Shown: positions 8,441 through 16,500 of the stretch, in pieces
Numbering within the stretch: the first letter of the stretch is position 1
How the letters are laid out: every line of letters starts with the position of its first letter
NCBI RefSeq assembly: GCF_900107455.1
Contig: NZ_FNQB01000005.1
Coordinates: 1-64,000, forward strand
Length of the DNA: 64,000 bases
Source: Asanoa ishikariensis
GTDB taxonomy: Bacteria; Actinomycetota; Actinomycetes; Mycobacteriales; Micromonosporaceae
Direction: 5' to 3'
Notes under the pieces: generated by a model
Seen by the model: the letters and a program-made list of their open reading frames with translations, nothing else
Told to the model about the DNA's origin: nothing
Databases searched by the model: none
Position numbers and translations under genes: made by a program

Positions 8441-9007
8441 TCAGGCCTCCAGCATCGACGAAATGGTGGCGGTGACCACGCCCGCGGCCTCAGCGGTCTT
8501 CAGCCGGCCGGCGCGGATCTCCTCGGCGGCGCCGTGCAGCAGGTACTGGACCGCGTTGACCAGCCAGGCCGTCGGCAGATCGGTGCGGAACACGCCCTGC
8601 CGCTGACCGCGCCGGATGAGCTCCTCCATCCGGTCGGCCGCGCCGGCGTGCAGCTCGCGGACCCGCCCCTCCGGCAGCACCTTCTGCGCCGCGACGAGCA
8701 GGGCGGCGGACTCGCTGACCAGGGACCAGCTCGACTCGAGCAGCCGGGTCAGCGCGTCGTGGGCGTCGCCGGACAGGTCGAGGCCGCCCAGTGTCTCTTC
8801 GCCGGAGCGCAGGGCGTCCGCGATCGCGGCTTCGACGAGTTCCGGGCGGGTGCGGAAGTGCCCGTACAGCGTCATTCGCCCGACGCCCGCGGCTTTGGCG
8901 ATGTCGTCGACGGTGGCGTCCGGGTCGGCGCTCAGGGCTTCGCGGGCTGCGGCCACGATCCGGGCGATGCTGCGCTCGGCGTCGGCCCTCCGGCGGGGGC
9001 GCGTCAT
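8441..9007 (-). CDS. TetR-family repressor of the adjacent efflux pump
   Basis: 188 residues with an N-terminal helix-turn-helix (TVDDIAKAAGVGRMTLYGHFRTRPELV) and a variable effector domain. It is divergent from the DHA2 transporter at 9097, and the 89-bp gap between the two genes contains two copies of the same palindrome. This is the standard arrangement of a drug-responsive TetR that represses both itself and an exporter. The GNAT gene follows in the same operon. Confidence 0.9.
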   Translation of the reverse strand: MTRPRRRADAERSIARIVAAAREALSADPDATVDDIAKAAGVGRMTLYGHFRTRPELVEAAIADALRSGEETLGGLDLSGDAHDALTRLLESSWSLVSESAALLVAAQKVLPEGRVRELHAGAADRMEELIRRGQRQGVFRTDLPTAWLVNAVQYLLHGAAEEIRAGRLKTAEAAGVVTATISSMLEA

Positions 9008-9017
9008 GAACGAACAC

Positions 9018-9043
9018 TAGCTCGTATGGGCATGTACGAGCTA
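9018..9043. promoter_or_regulatory. TetR operator 1
   Basis: A perfect 9-bp inverted repeat, tagctcgta ... tacgagcta, with an 8-base spacer (tgggcatg). It lies 10 bp upstream of the tetR start at 9007. Confidence 0.7.
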
Positions 9044-9055
9044 ACCTGGCCACTG

Positions 9056-9079
9056 AACTCGTACATGAGAGTACGAATT
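9056..9079. promoter_or_regulatory. TetR operator 2
   Basis: aactcgta (9056-9063) and tacgaatt (9072-9079) flank an 8-base spacer. It shares the CGTA-8-TACG core and spacing with operator 1 and sits directly upstream of the transporter ribosome site. Two sites with the same core and spacing support a shared regulator for both genes. Confidence 0.65.
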
Positions 9080-9096
9080 AAGGTGGGAGGCCGTCG

Positions 9097-10491
9097 ATGA
9101 CTACCGACGAGAGACGCGACACCGAGGTGGCGCACGAGGCACCGCATCCCGCGCGCTGGCGGATCCTGGGCTTCCTCGGCATCGCCCAGCTCATGCTGAT
9201 CCTCGACGTGACCGTGGTGGCCATCGCGTTGCCACACATGGAGACCGACCTGCACCTGAGCCGGGCGGCGCTGACCTGGACCGTCAGCGCGTACACCCTG
9301 ACGTTCGGCGGCCTGATGCTGCTCGGCGGCCGGATCGCCGACCTGGTCGGCGCCAAACGCGTGGTGCTCGCCGGCCTGCTGATCTTCACCGCGGCTTCCC
9401 TGGTCACCGGTCTGGCCGGCTCGGCCACGATGCTCCTGGCCGGTCGCGTCGCACAGGGCGCGGGCGCGGCGTTGCTGTCCCCGGCGGCGCTGTCCCTGGT
9501 AGTCACCCTGTTCGGCGGCGAGGAACGCAACAAGGCACTCGGGGTGTGGTCCGCGTTGGGAGGCGGCGGAGCGGCCCTCGGCGTGCTCCTCGGTGGGCTG
9601 ATCACCGCCGGCCCCGGTTGGCCATGGGTCTTCTACGTCAACGTCCCCATTGGACTGGTGATCGTCGCCCTGCTCGCGCGGATGTTGCCGAGCCGCACCC
9701 AGGCCGCGCCCCGGACCGGGCTGGACGTGCTGGGCGCCGTCCTGGTGACAGGCTCGTCGGCGGCCGTCATCTACGCGCTGATCCGGGCCGGCGACACAGG
9801 CTGGTTCACGGCCACCACCGGATGGCTGTTGCTGCTGGCGGCCATCGGGTACGTGGCGTTCGTGACCTGGCAGCGCAAAGCCCGGTCACCGCTGATGGAC
9901 GTCGCGCTGCTCGCCCGCCGCCCGGTGGCGACCGGAACGTTCCTCATCCTGGTCGCGACCGCACTGATGATCGCGGTCTTCTTCCTCGGCACGTTCTACT
10001 TCCAACACGCACGGGGGTACGGAGCCATGCGCACCGGGCTCCTCTTCCTCCCCGTCGCCCTCGCCACCATCCTGGGCGCGCACACCACCGGTCAGCTCAT
10101 CGCCAGGGTCGGCGCCCGTGCGCTCGCGGTGGCGGGGTTGGCGGTCGCGGCCGTGGGCCTCGCCGTGCCGGCGTTGACGATGAACCCCGTCGCGGTGGTC
10201 GCCGGTGTCGCGCTGGGTGCGGCCGGGACCGGTGCCATCTTCGTCGTCGCCTCGGCCACCGCGCTCGGGCACGTAGCGCCGCACGAGGCCGGGGTCGCGT
10301 CCGGCATCGTCAGCACGTTCCACGAGTTCGGCGCGTCGTTGGGCGCCGCGGTCGTCTCCAGCGTCGCCGCCGCCAGCCTCGTCGGAGACACCCTGACGGG
10401 ATTCGAGGACGGCTTCACCGTCGCCGCGATCGCCGCCGCGGTGGCCGCCGTCGTCGCGGGCGTTCTGACACCCCGTCGGCAGACCGACTGA
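9097..10491 (+). CDS. DHA2-family (EmrB/QacA) MFS drug exporter
   Basis: 464 residues with about 14 predicted membrane segments. The N-terminal LDVTVVAIALP in the first span is the hallmark of drug:proton antiporters of the DHA2 family; motif A (GGRIADLVGAKRVV) and the motif C-like GGGGAALGVLLGG follow. It should export hydrophobic or cationic drugs using the proton gradient. The ribosome site is ggtgggagg before the ATG. It is divergent from a tetR gene with two shared operators, so induction by its own substrate is likely. Confidence 0.9.
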   Translation: MTTDERRDTEVAHEAPHPARWRILGFLGIAQLMLILDVTVVAIALPHMETDLHLSRAALTWTVSAYTLTFGGLMLLGGRIADLVGAKRVVLAGLLIFTAASLVTGLAGSATMLLAGRVAQGAGAALLSPAALSLVVTLFGGEERNKALGVWSALGGGGAALGVLLGGLITAGPGWPWVFYVNVPIGLVIVALLARMLPSRTQAAPRTGLDVLGAVLVTGSSAAVIYALIRAGDTGWFTATTGWLLLLAAIGYVAFVTWQRKARSPLMDVALLARRPVATGTFLILVATALMIAVFFLGTFYFQHARGYGAMRTGLLFLPVALATILGAHTTGQLIARVGARALAVAGLAVAAVGLAVPALTMNPVAVVAGVALGAAGTGAIFVVASATALGHVAPHEAGVASGIVSTFHEFGASLGAAVVSSVAAASLVGDTLTGFEDGFTVAAIAAAVAAVVAGVLTPRRQTD

Positions 10492-10512
10492 CGTCGTCGG
10501 CCCTGGAGCGGG

Positions 10513-10569
10513 TCCTGCCGATCAACGCGGTCCTCCGTCTGGCGGTGAAGCCGGCGTTGGTCGGCAGGA
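10513..10569 (+). terminator. Hairpin after the efflux pump gene
   Basis: Sixteen-base arms (10513-10528, tcctgccgatcaacgc; 10554-10569, gcgttggtcggcagga) pair with a single G-T wobble around a 25-base loop. It lies 22 bp after the MFS stop and could stop transcription from the left; there is no long T run. Confidence 0.55.
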
Positions 10570-10693
10570 TTGTCCTGGGCACCGACGGTCCGGTCGTCAG
10601 GGCAGTTCGGATCGTTCGGCGAGGCGCTCCGATTTGTCCTGGGCGTCGACGGCTCGGCCGTCAGGGCAGTTCGCATCGTTCGGCGAGGCGCTT
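10568..10693. repeat. Tandem 63-bp duplication at the 3' end of the MBL gene
   Basis: The segments 10568-10630 and 10631-10693 align along their whole length with about ten differences. The second copy contains the stop and last codons of the metallo-beta-lactamase gene (stop at 10661), so the first copy is a diverged duplicate of that gene end. Each copy contains a GACGG...CCGTC-type inverted repeat, perfect in copy 2, that may act as a terminator. Confidence 0.75.
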
Positions 10694-11479
10694 GACTTGT
10701 CCGTTGTGGACATCGGTCACCCATTCCCAGCCGGGCTTGGCCGATGGGCCGATCCGCGGGTCGTCGGGCATCTGGCCGTCGCGCAGGGCGAGCACGTACG
10801 CCCGATCGCGCTCGATCCGTGCCTGTAGCTCGTCGGCTCCGCCGACTGACCCGTGGCCGGGGACGACGACATCGACGTCGCCCGCCACGTCCTCCAACAG
10901 CCGCAGCGCCGCGAGGTAGTCCTCGACGGGATCACCGGCGCAGTCCAGGTCGAGCATCGGGATCAGGATGTCGGAGAGCATGTCGCCTGCGACGAGAACA
11001 CCGCTCTCTTCCACGAGCAGCGCCGCGTGGCCCGGTGCGTGCGCCTGATGCTCGATGATCCGGACGTGCGGGCCGTCCCACGGAACCCGTGCCGTTTCGG
11101 CGGGCAGCGCGGTGATCAGGCCGTAGAGGTCGAGCGGGACGTGCTCAGCGATGCCCGTCGGCTCCAGGTGCTCGGTGATGCGGGCCTTCGCCTCCGGATC
11201 GGACAGCTCCTCCTGGAGGGTGGCCGCGCAGCGGGGCGTGCCGTAGCGAGGGGCCGAGCCGAAGTCGGCATGCCAGAGCGCGTGATCCCAATGTGGATGC
11301 GTGGAGAAGGCCGCCAGCACGGTCTGGCCTGAGAGGTCGTTAGCCAGGCAGACCATTTCGTGGCTCTGCAGCCCGGGGTCGACGAGCAGCACGCCGGCGC
11401 GGCCTTGCACGACAATGGCGTTGCTCTGCAAGAACTCGCTCTGGTGGACCAGCGCACGATCCGCGACCTGCCTCAGCAC
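10661..11479 (-). CDS. Metallo-beta-lactamase-fold hydrolase
   Basis: 272 residues starting at a GTG (11479) behind a gggagg ribosome site. The metal motif STHPHWDH (His61, His63, Asp65, His66) is followed by a third-histidine region HAPGHAALL, GDML and PGHG, giving the full binuclear zinc set. The fold covers beta-lactamases, glyoxalase II, lactonases and others. The FSTHPHWDHALW form and lack of a signal peptide suggest an intracellular hydrolase rather than a secreted antibiotic resistance enzyme. The substrate is not predictable. Its 3' end has been partly duplicated. Confidence 0.85.
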   Translation of the reverse strand: MLRQVADRALVHQSEFLQSNAIVVQGRAGVLLVDPGLQSHEMVCLANDLSGQTVLAAFSTHPHWDHALWHADFGSAPRYGTPRCAATLQEELSDPEAKARITEHLEPTGIAEHVPLDLYGLITALPAETARVPWDGPHVRIIEHQAHAPGHAALLVEESGVLVAGDMLSDILIPMLDLDCAGDPVEDYLAALRLLEDVAGDVDVVVPGHGSVGGADELQARIERDRAYVLALRDGQMPDDPRIGPSAKPGWEWVTDVHNGQVKRLAERCELP

Positions 11480-11666
11480 GGGTCAGCCTCCCATAGTGAT
11501 TGCGATCTGCAACCACTCTACGCGGCGCAGGGTGCCCGCGCTGTTCGCGATGCTCGTCCGGCACCTGGGTAGCCGCCTCGCCGTACCCGCGCCATTACCG
11601 GGTGGAGCGCTGACCTCAACCCCTGCCGGCCACACGTCGCCTGTGTGTTCTGACAGGATCGGCCGG

Positions 11667-12203
11667 ATGAGGAGACTGCTGTCGCTGTCGGTCGTCGTCG
11701 TGGTGGCTGCGACGAGTGGATGTTCGGGCGCCGCGACAGCAGGCGCGAGCCAGCCCACTGAGCGGTTCACCCAAGGCGGCGTCAGCATGGAGCCGACCGT
11801 CAAGTCCGGACAGGTCGTCACCGTCCAGGCTGTCGACGGCGGGTACCGTCCGCGGCACGGCGACATCGTCCTGTTCCGACCCAGCGGCGGGAAATGGGGC
11901 AACCGCGAGACGTCGTTCCTCAAGCGGGTCATCGCGGTGGGCGGCGAGACCGTCGGCTGCTGTGACCCGTCCGGGAAGGTGACGGTCAACGGCGCGCCGC
12001 TGGACGAGCCGTACGTCGCGGACGACGCGCCACTCGATTCGCCGCCGAACCCGGACGTGTGCGACTCGCGCCGGTTCGGCCCGATCGAGGTGCCGAAGGA
12101 CGCCGTCTTCGTGATGGGAGACAACCGCGCGAGGTCGAACGACTCCCGGTGCGCGGGGCCGATACCAGCGACATCGGTGACGGCCATCGCGACCAGCCAG
12201 TAG
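11667..12203 (+). CDS. Signal peptidase I (S26)-like lipoprotein
   Basis: 178 residues from the ATG at 11667. The mature part carries the S26 signatures: the serine nucleophile in GGVSMEPTVKSG (Ser40), the general-base lysine in SFLKRVIAVGGETV (Lys86) and the C-terminal FVMGDNRARSNDSR. Family enzymes cut signal peptides at the outer face of the membrane. It is odd in being short and in having a lipoprotein-like leader ending TSGC (Cys19) instead of the usual uncleaved membrane anchor, although the lipobox is imperfect. It is not obviously the housekeeping LepB; a specialised processing peptidase is possible. Confidence 0.75.
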   Translation: MRRLLSLSVVVVVAATSGCSGAATAGASQPTERFTQGGVSMEPTVKSGQVVTVQAVDGGYRPRHGDIVLFRPSGGKWGNRETSFLKRVIAVGGETVGCCDPSGKVTVNGAPLDEPYVADDAPLDSPPNPDVCDSRRFGPIEVPKDAVFVMGDNRARSNDSRCAGPIPATSVTAIATSQ

Positions 12204-12503
12204 TTTCGCGACCGCGAACAGGAAGCGGCGGTCGCTGCGGGCACGCTGCCGCGCGACGAGACGCACGCCGTCGAGCTGTGGCGGCCGTTGACGCCGTTCT
12301 CGAGGCGTTGCCTGGGCTCCCCTCTTGGCTGCCGCTTCGGTCGCAGTTCCCACCGCGGCCGCCATTCGTTGAGGCGGAGTCGAAAGACGCCAGCGCAACT
12401 GGCGATGTCGTGACCCGCGCGCTTGAACCTCGGACCGGCAGAACCCCCGCCGGTGTGCGAGGCGGCCACGTGAAGTTCGCCCATCGGTGGGTATCAACCA
12501 GGC
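12204..12503. other. Intergenic stretch, nothing identified
   Basis: About 300 bp between the S26-like gene and the aldolase. Open frames crossing it show no recognisable domain or credible start. The promoter of the aldolase gene probably lies in its last part. Confidence 0.4.
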
Positions 12504-13391
12504 ATGGAGAAGGCCTGGACCGAGAGGATGAGCGGCGGTACGGGCTTCGTCGCCGCTCTTGACCAGAGTGGCGGGAGTACACCGAAGGCGCTGGCGATGT
12601 ACGGCGTGCCTGAGTCGGCGTACTCCTCCGATCAAGAGATGTTCGACCTGATGCACGAGTTCCGGAGTCGGTTGATCACCGCGCCGGGGTTCACCGGTGA
12701 GCGCATTCTGGGCGCGATCCTGTTCGAGCAGACGATGGATCGGGACATTGAAGGCACGCCCGCGCCGCGATACCTGTGGGAACAGAAGAGCGTCGTTCCG
12801 TTCGTCAAGGTCGACGAGGGGCTGGCCCCCGAGGCCGACGGAGTGCGGCTGATGAAGCCGTTCACCAAGTTGCCCGCCGTGCTCGAACGGGCGGTGGAGC
12901 GGCAGGTGTTCGGCACGAAGATGCGGTCGTTCATCAGCCGCGCCGACGCCGGTGGCATCGCCGCCATCTTGGACCAGCAGTTCGCGTACGCGCGGCAGAT
13001 CCTCGACGCCGGCCTCGTGCCGATCCTTGAGCCGGAGGTCGACATCGAAAGCCCGGAGAAGGCGCGGTCCGAGCAGTTGCTCAAGCAGGGTTTCATCGAC
13101 CGCCTGGGTGACGTGCCCGACGGGCAGCGGGTCATGTTGAAGCTGTCGATCCCGACCGAGGACGACCTCTACCTCGACCTGATCCGGCATCCGAAGGTGC
13201 TGCGAGTGGTCGCTCTCTCCGGCGGCTACTCCCGGGAGGAGGCTGTCACCCGGCTCGCGCGCAACCACCGGTTGATCGCCAGCTTCTCGCGGGCCTTCAC
13301 GGAGGGCCTGGAGCGCGACCAGGACGACGAGGTGTTCGACCGGATCCTCGACACGTCGATCGCCGAGATCTACGCGGCCTCCACGACCTAA
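12504..13391 (+). CDS. fda: Fructose-bisphosphate aldolase, class I
   Basis: 295 residues, the normal length of the short bacterial class I aldolases such as FdaB of staphylococci. Recognisable stretches are GFVAALDQSGGSTPKAL at the N-terminus, VPILEPEVDI and VMLKLSIP, whose lysine (Lys213) matches the Schiff-base position. It splits fructose 1,6-bisphosphate to dihydroxyacetone phosphate and glyceraldehyde 3-phosphate in glycolysis, and runs in reverse in gluconeogenesis. Actinobacteria usually also carry a class II enzyme, so this may be an accessory copy. It is a single-gene unit. Confidence 0.93.
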   Translation: MEKAWTERMSGGTGFVAALDQSGGSTPKALAMYGVPESAYSSDQEMFDLMHEFRSRLITAPGFTGERILGAILFEQTMDRDIEGTPAPRYLWEQKSVVPFVKVDEGLAPEADGVRLMKPFTKLPAVLERAVERQVFGTKMRSFISRADAGGIAAILDQQFAYARQILDAGLVPILEPEVDIESPEKARSEQLLKQGFIDRLGDVPDGQRVMLKLSIPTEDDLYLDLIRHPKVLRVVALSGGYSREEAVTRLARNHRLIASFSRAFTEGLERDQDDEVFDRILDTSIAEIYAASTT

Positions 13392-13507
13392 TTGTCACCG
13401 TGAGTAATTGAACGGCAACACGCGGTGCTCGGCTAATGGGATCTTGATTCTTCGTACCCCATGATCATGGTGTTTCTGCAGGTCAAGTGGGGGAAGAGCC
13501 AAGATCA

Positions 13508-16500
13508 ATGAACATAGTGGAGTGTCGAAGTGCGGTCTTCGTCGGGGAGAACGCGCTTACGGTCGGGTGTGCTGAGCGTTGGCTCGCGGCGGGTCATGAG
13601 ATAGCCGGGGTCGCCAGTGAGGTCGAGTCCGTGCGGGACTGGGCGCGGGTCCGCGGCATCCGTGACGCCGAGCGGGTCGGCGAGCTCGGGGTCGAGTTCG
13701 ACTATCTGTTCAGCGTCGTTCATCTCCGGATGCTGCCGGACACGGTGCTGCGGCGGGCGAGGCTGCTCGCGGTCAACTTCCACGACGGGCTCCTGCCGGT
13801 CGACGCGGGTCTGCACGCCAGCGCCTGGGCCATCGTGCGGGGCGCGACCGTGCACGGCGTCACCTGGCACGTGATGACCGAGCGGGCCGACGCCGGCGAC
13901 ATCCTCGTGCAGCGGCGGGTCGCGGTCGGGCCGGACGACACGAGCTGGGACCTCAACACGCGCTGCTTCGCGGCCGGGCTCGACGCGTTCGGTGAGTTGG
14001 TCGACCGGCTGGACGCCGGCACGCTCCAGCCTGTCGCGCAGGATCTGGCCCGGCGTACCTATCACGGCGCCGCCGACCGGCCGACGCTGACGATCGACTG
14101 GGCCCAGCCGGCCGGTCGGATCGCCGCGCTCGTGCGTGCCACCGACTTCGGCGCGCACGCCAACGAGTTCGGCACGGCGAAGGTCGCCCTCGACGACGGC
14201 CGGCTCCTGACGGTGGGCGGTGCCGAGGTCACCGAGGCTCGCTCAACCGTGCGGGCCGGCACGGTGGTGGCAGGTGGCGAGGGGTCGTTGACGGTCGCGA
14301 CGACCACTCACGACCTGACGCTCACGGCGGTCGCCAGCGTCGCGGGGCTTCCGGTCGACCTGCGGGACCTGGTGGGCCGGGTGCTGCCTGCCCTCAGCGA
14401 AGGCGCGGCCTTCACCGCGGCCCAGCGCGTCGCCGTCCGTCAGGAACGTGCGTGGGTGGCTCGGCTCGCGACAGCGCGCCCGATGGACGTGCCGTACCGA
14501 CGTTCCGCCGCGCCTCCGTCCGCCTGGCACCACTTCGACGTGCCGGCTGTCCACGATGCTCCGGTCGCGGCCGTGTGCGCGTTCCTCGTCCGCATCGGTC
14601 GCGGTGAACCCGGCGACATCGGGCTTCGGGTGTCCACGGGCGATGGCGACGGTCTAATGGCGCCCGTCGTGCCGTTCGCGCTGCCGGAACTGAACCTCAC
14701 CGAGTACGCGGGTGAGGTGGCCCGTCGGCTCGACGCGACACGTGCGTCAGGGACCTACCTGCGCGACGTGTTCGTCCGCCATCCCCGGCTGCACGACGTT
14801 CGCACGCTCGACGACGGGCTGCCGATCGAGCTCGACCTGACCGGCCACCCCTCGACAGCCGGTCCGGCGACCGTCCTGCGGATCGCGGTCGCCGAGGATG
14901 GCTCGTCTCGTTGGTCGGTCGCCGACAGCGTCCTGGTCGAGGCCGAGGCGCGGGCGCTGGTCGCGGCTTTCGCCGGCAGTGCGCCGGTTCCGGCTCAGGC
15001 ACCGGCGGTGGACTACCCACGTGACCGCTGCGTCCATCAGCTCATCGCCGACCAGGTCGCCCGCACACCCGACGCCCTCGCCGTCACCTCGGCCGGGCAG
15101 GCGGTCACCTATGGGCAACTGCACGCGCGTACGCGAGAGCTCGCCGCTCGCATGGCGGCGCATGGTGTCGGCCCGGGCGACCTCGTCGGTGTCTCGGTCG
15201 GGCGGACGCCGGACCTGGTCGCGACGCTGCTCGCGGTGTTGCGGACGGGCGCCGCGTACGTGCCGCTCGACCCGGTGTACCCGCCCGAGCGCATCGCGAC
15301 GATGCTCGACGACGCCCGGGTGCGGCTGCTCGTCACGGACACCGCGCCGGATCCCCTTGTTGGGGCTGCCGCACCGGCGATCCTGCACCTGCGCCCAGCC
15401 GGGCTGGCCATCGCGGCCGACCACCCGGACAGTGCCACACCAGACGACCGCGCCTACGTCATCTACACCTCCGGCTCCACCGGGCGCCCCAAGGGCGTGC
15501 AGATCGGTCACCGTGCGCTGACCAACTTCCTCTGGTCGATGGTGCGCGAGCCTGGCCTGACCGCCGACGACCGGATGCTCGCCGTCACGACGGTCTGTTT
15601 CGACATCGCGGTCCTGGAGTTGTTCGGCCCCTTGCTGGTCGGCGGCGCCGTGCACCTCGCCGACGCGGACACCGCCCGCGACGGGCACGCGCTCTGCGCG
15701 CTGATCGAGCGGGAGCGGCCGACCGTGCTCCAGGCCACCCCGGTCACCTGGAAGATGCTCATAGCGGCGGGTTGGCGCGGAACACCCGGCCTGCGCGCGT
15801 GGTGCGGGGGCGAGGCGCTCACCCGTGACCTCGCCGACGGGCTCCTCACCCGCGCTGCCGAAGTCTGGAACCTCTACGGCCCGACGGAGACGACCGTGTG
15901 GTCGACGGTGAGCCAGGTCGTCGCCGGAGCACCCGTCACCCTGGGACAACCCGTGGCCAACACCCGCTTGTACGTGCTGGACGACCAGTTGCGGCCGTTG
16001 CCCGTCGGGGTGCCGGGGGAGCTGGGCATCGGCGGCGACGGGGTCGCCGACGGCTATCTCGGCCGGCCGGTGCTGACCGCGGACCGGTTCCGGGACGATC
16101 CGTTCGCGGCCGGCCGCCTTTACCGGACCGGCGATCTGGTGCGCCGCAACGCCGACGGGCAGCTCGAGTTCCTGGGCCGCACCGACCACCAGGTGAAGAT
16201 CCGTGGCTTCCGGATCGAACTCGGCGAGATCGAGGCCGTACTCGGCGCGGCCGCGGAGGTCGGCAGCGCGGTCGTGGTGGCCCGGCGCGACGGTGACGAG
16301 GCCACCCTGGCCGCGTACGTCACCCCCGCTCCCGGGCAGACCGTCGACATAGGAGCCTTGCGGCTCGCGGCGGCGCGAAGGCTTCCCGACTACATGGTGC
16401 CGGCGACCGTGACGGTGCTGGACGCGTTGCCGCTCACCGCCAACGGCAAGGTCGACCGCGGCGCTCTTCCCGCGCCCGCGCCGGCCGCCGCCGCGACGTC

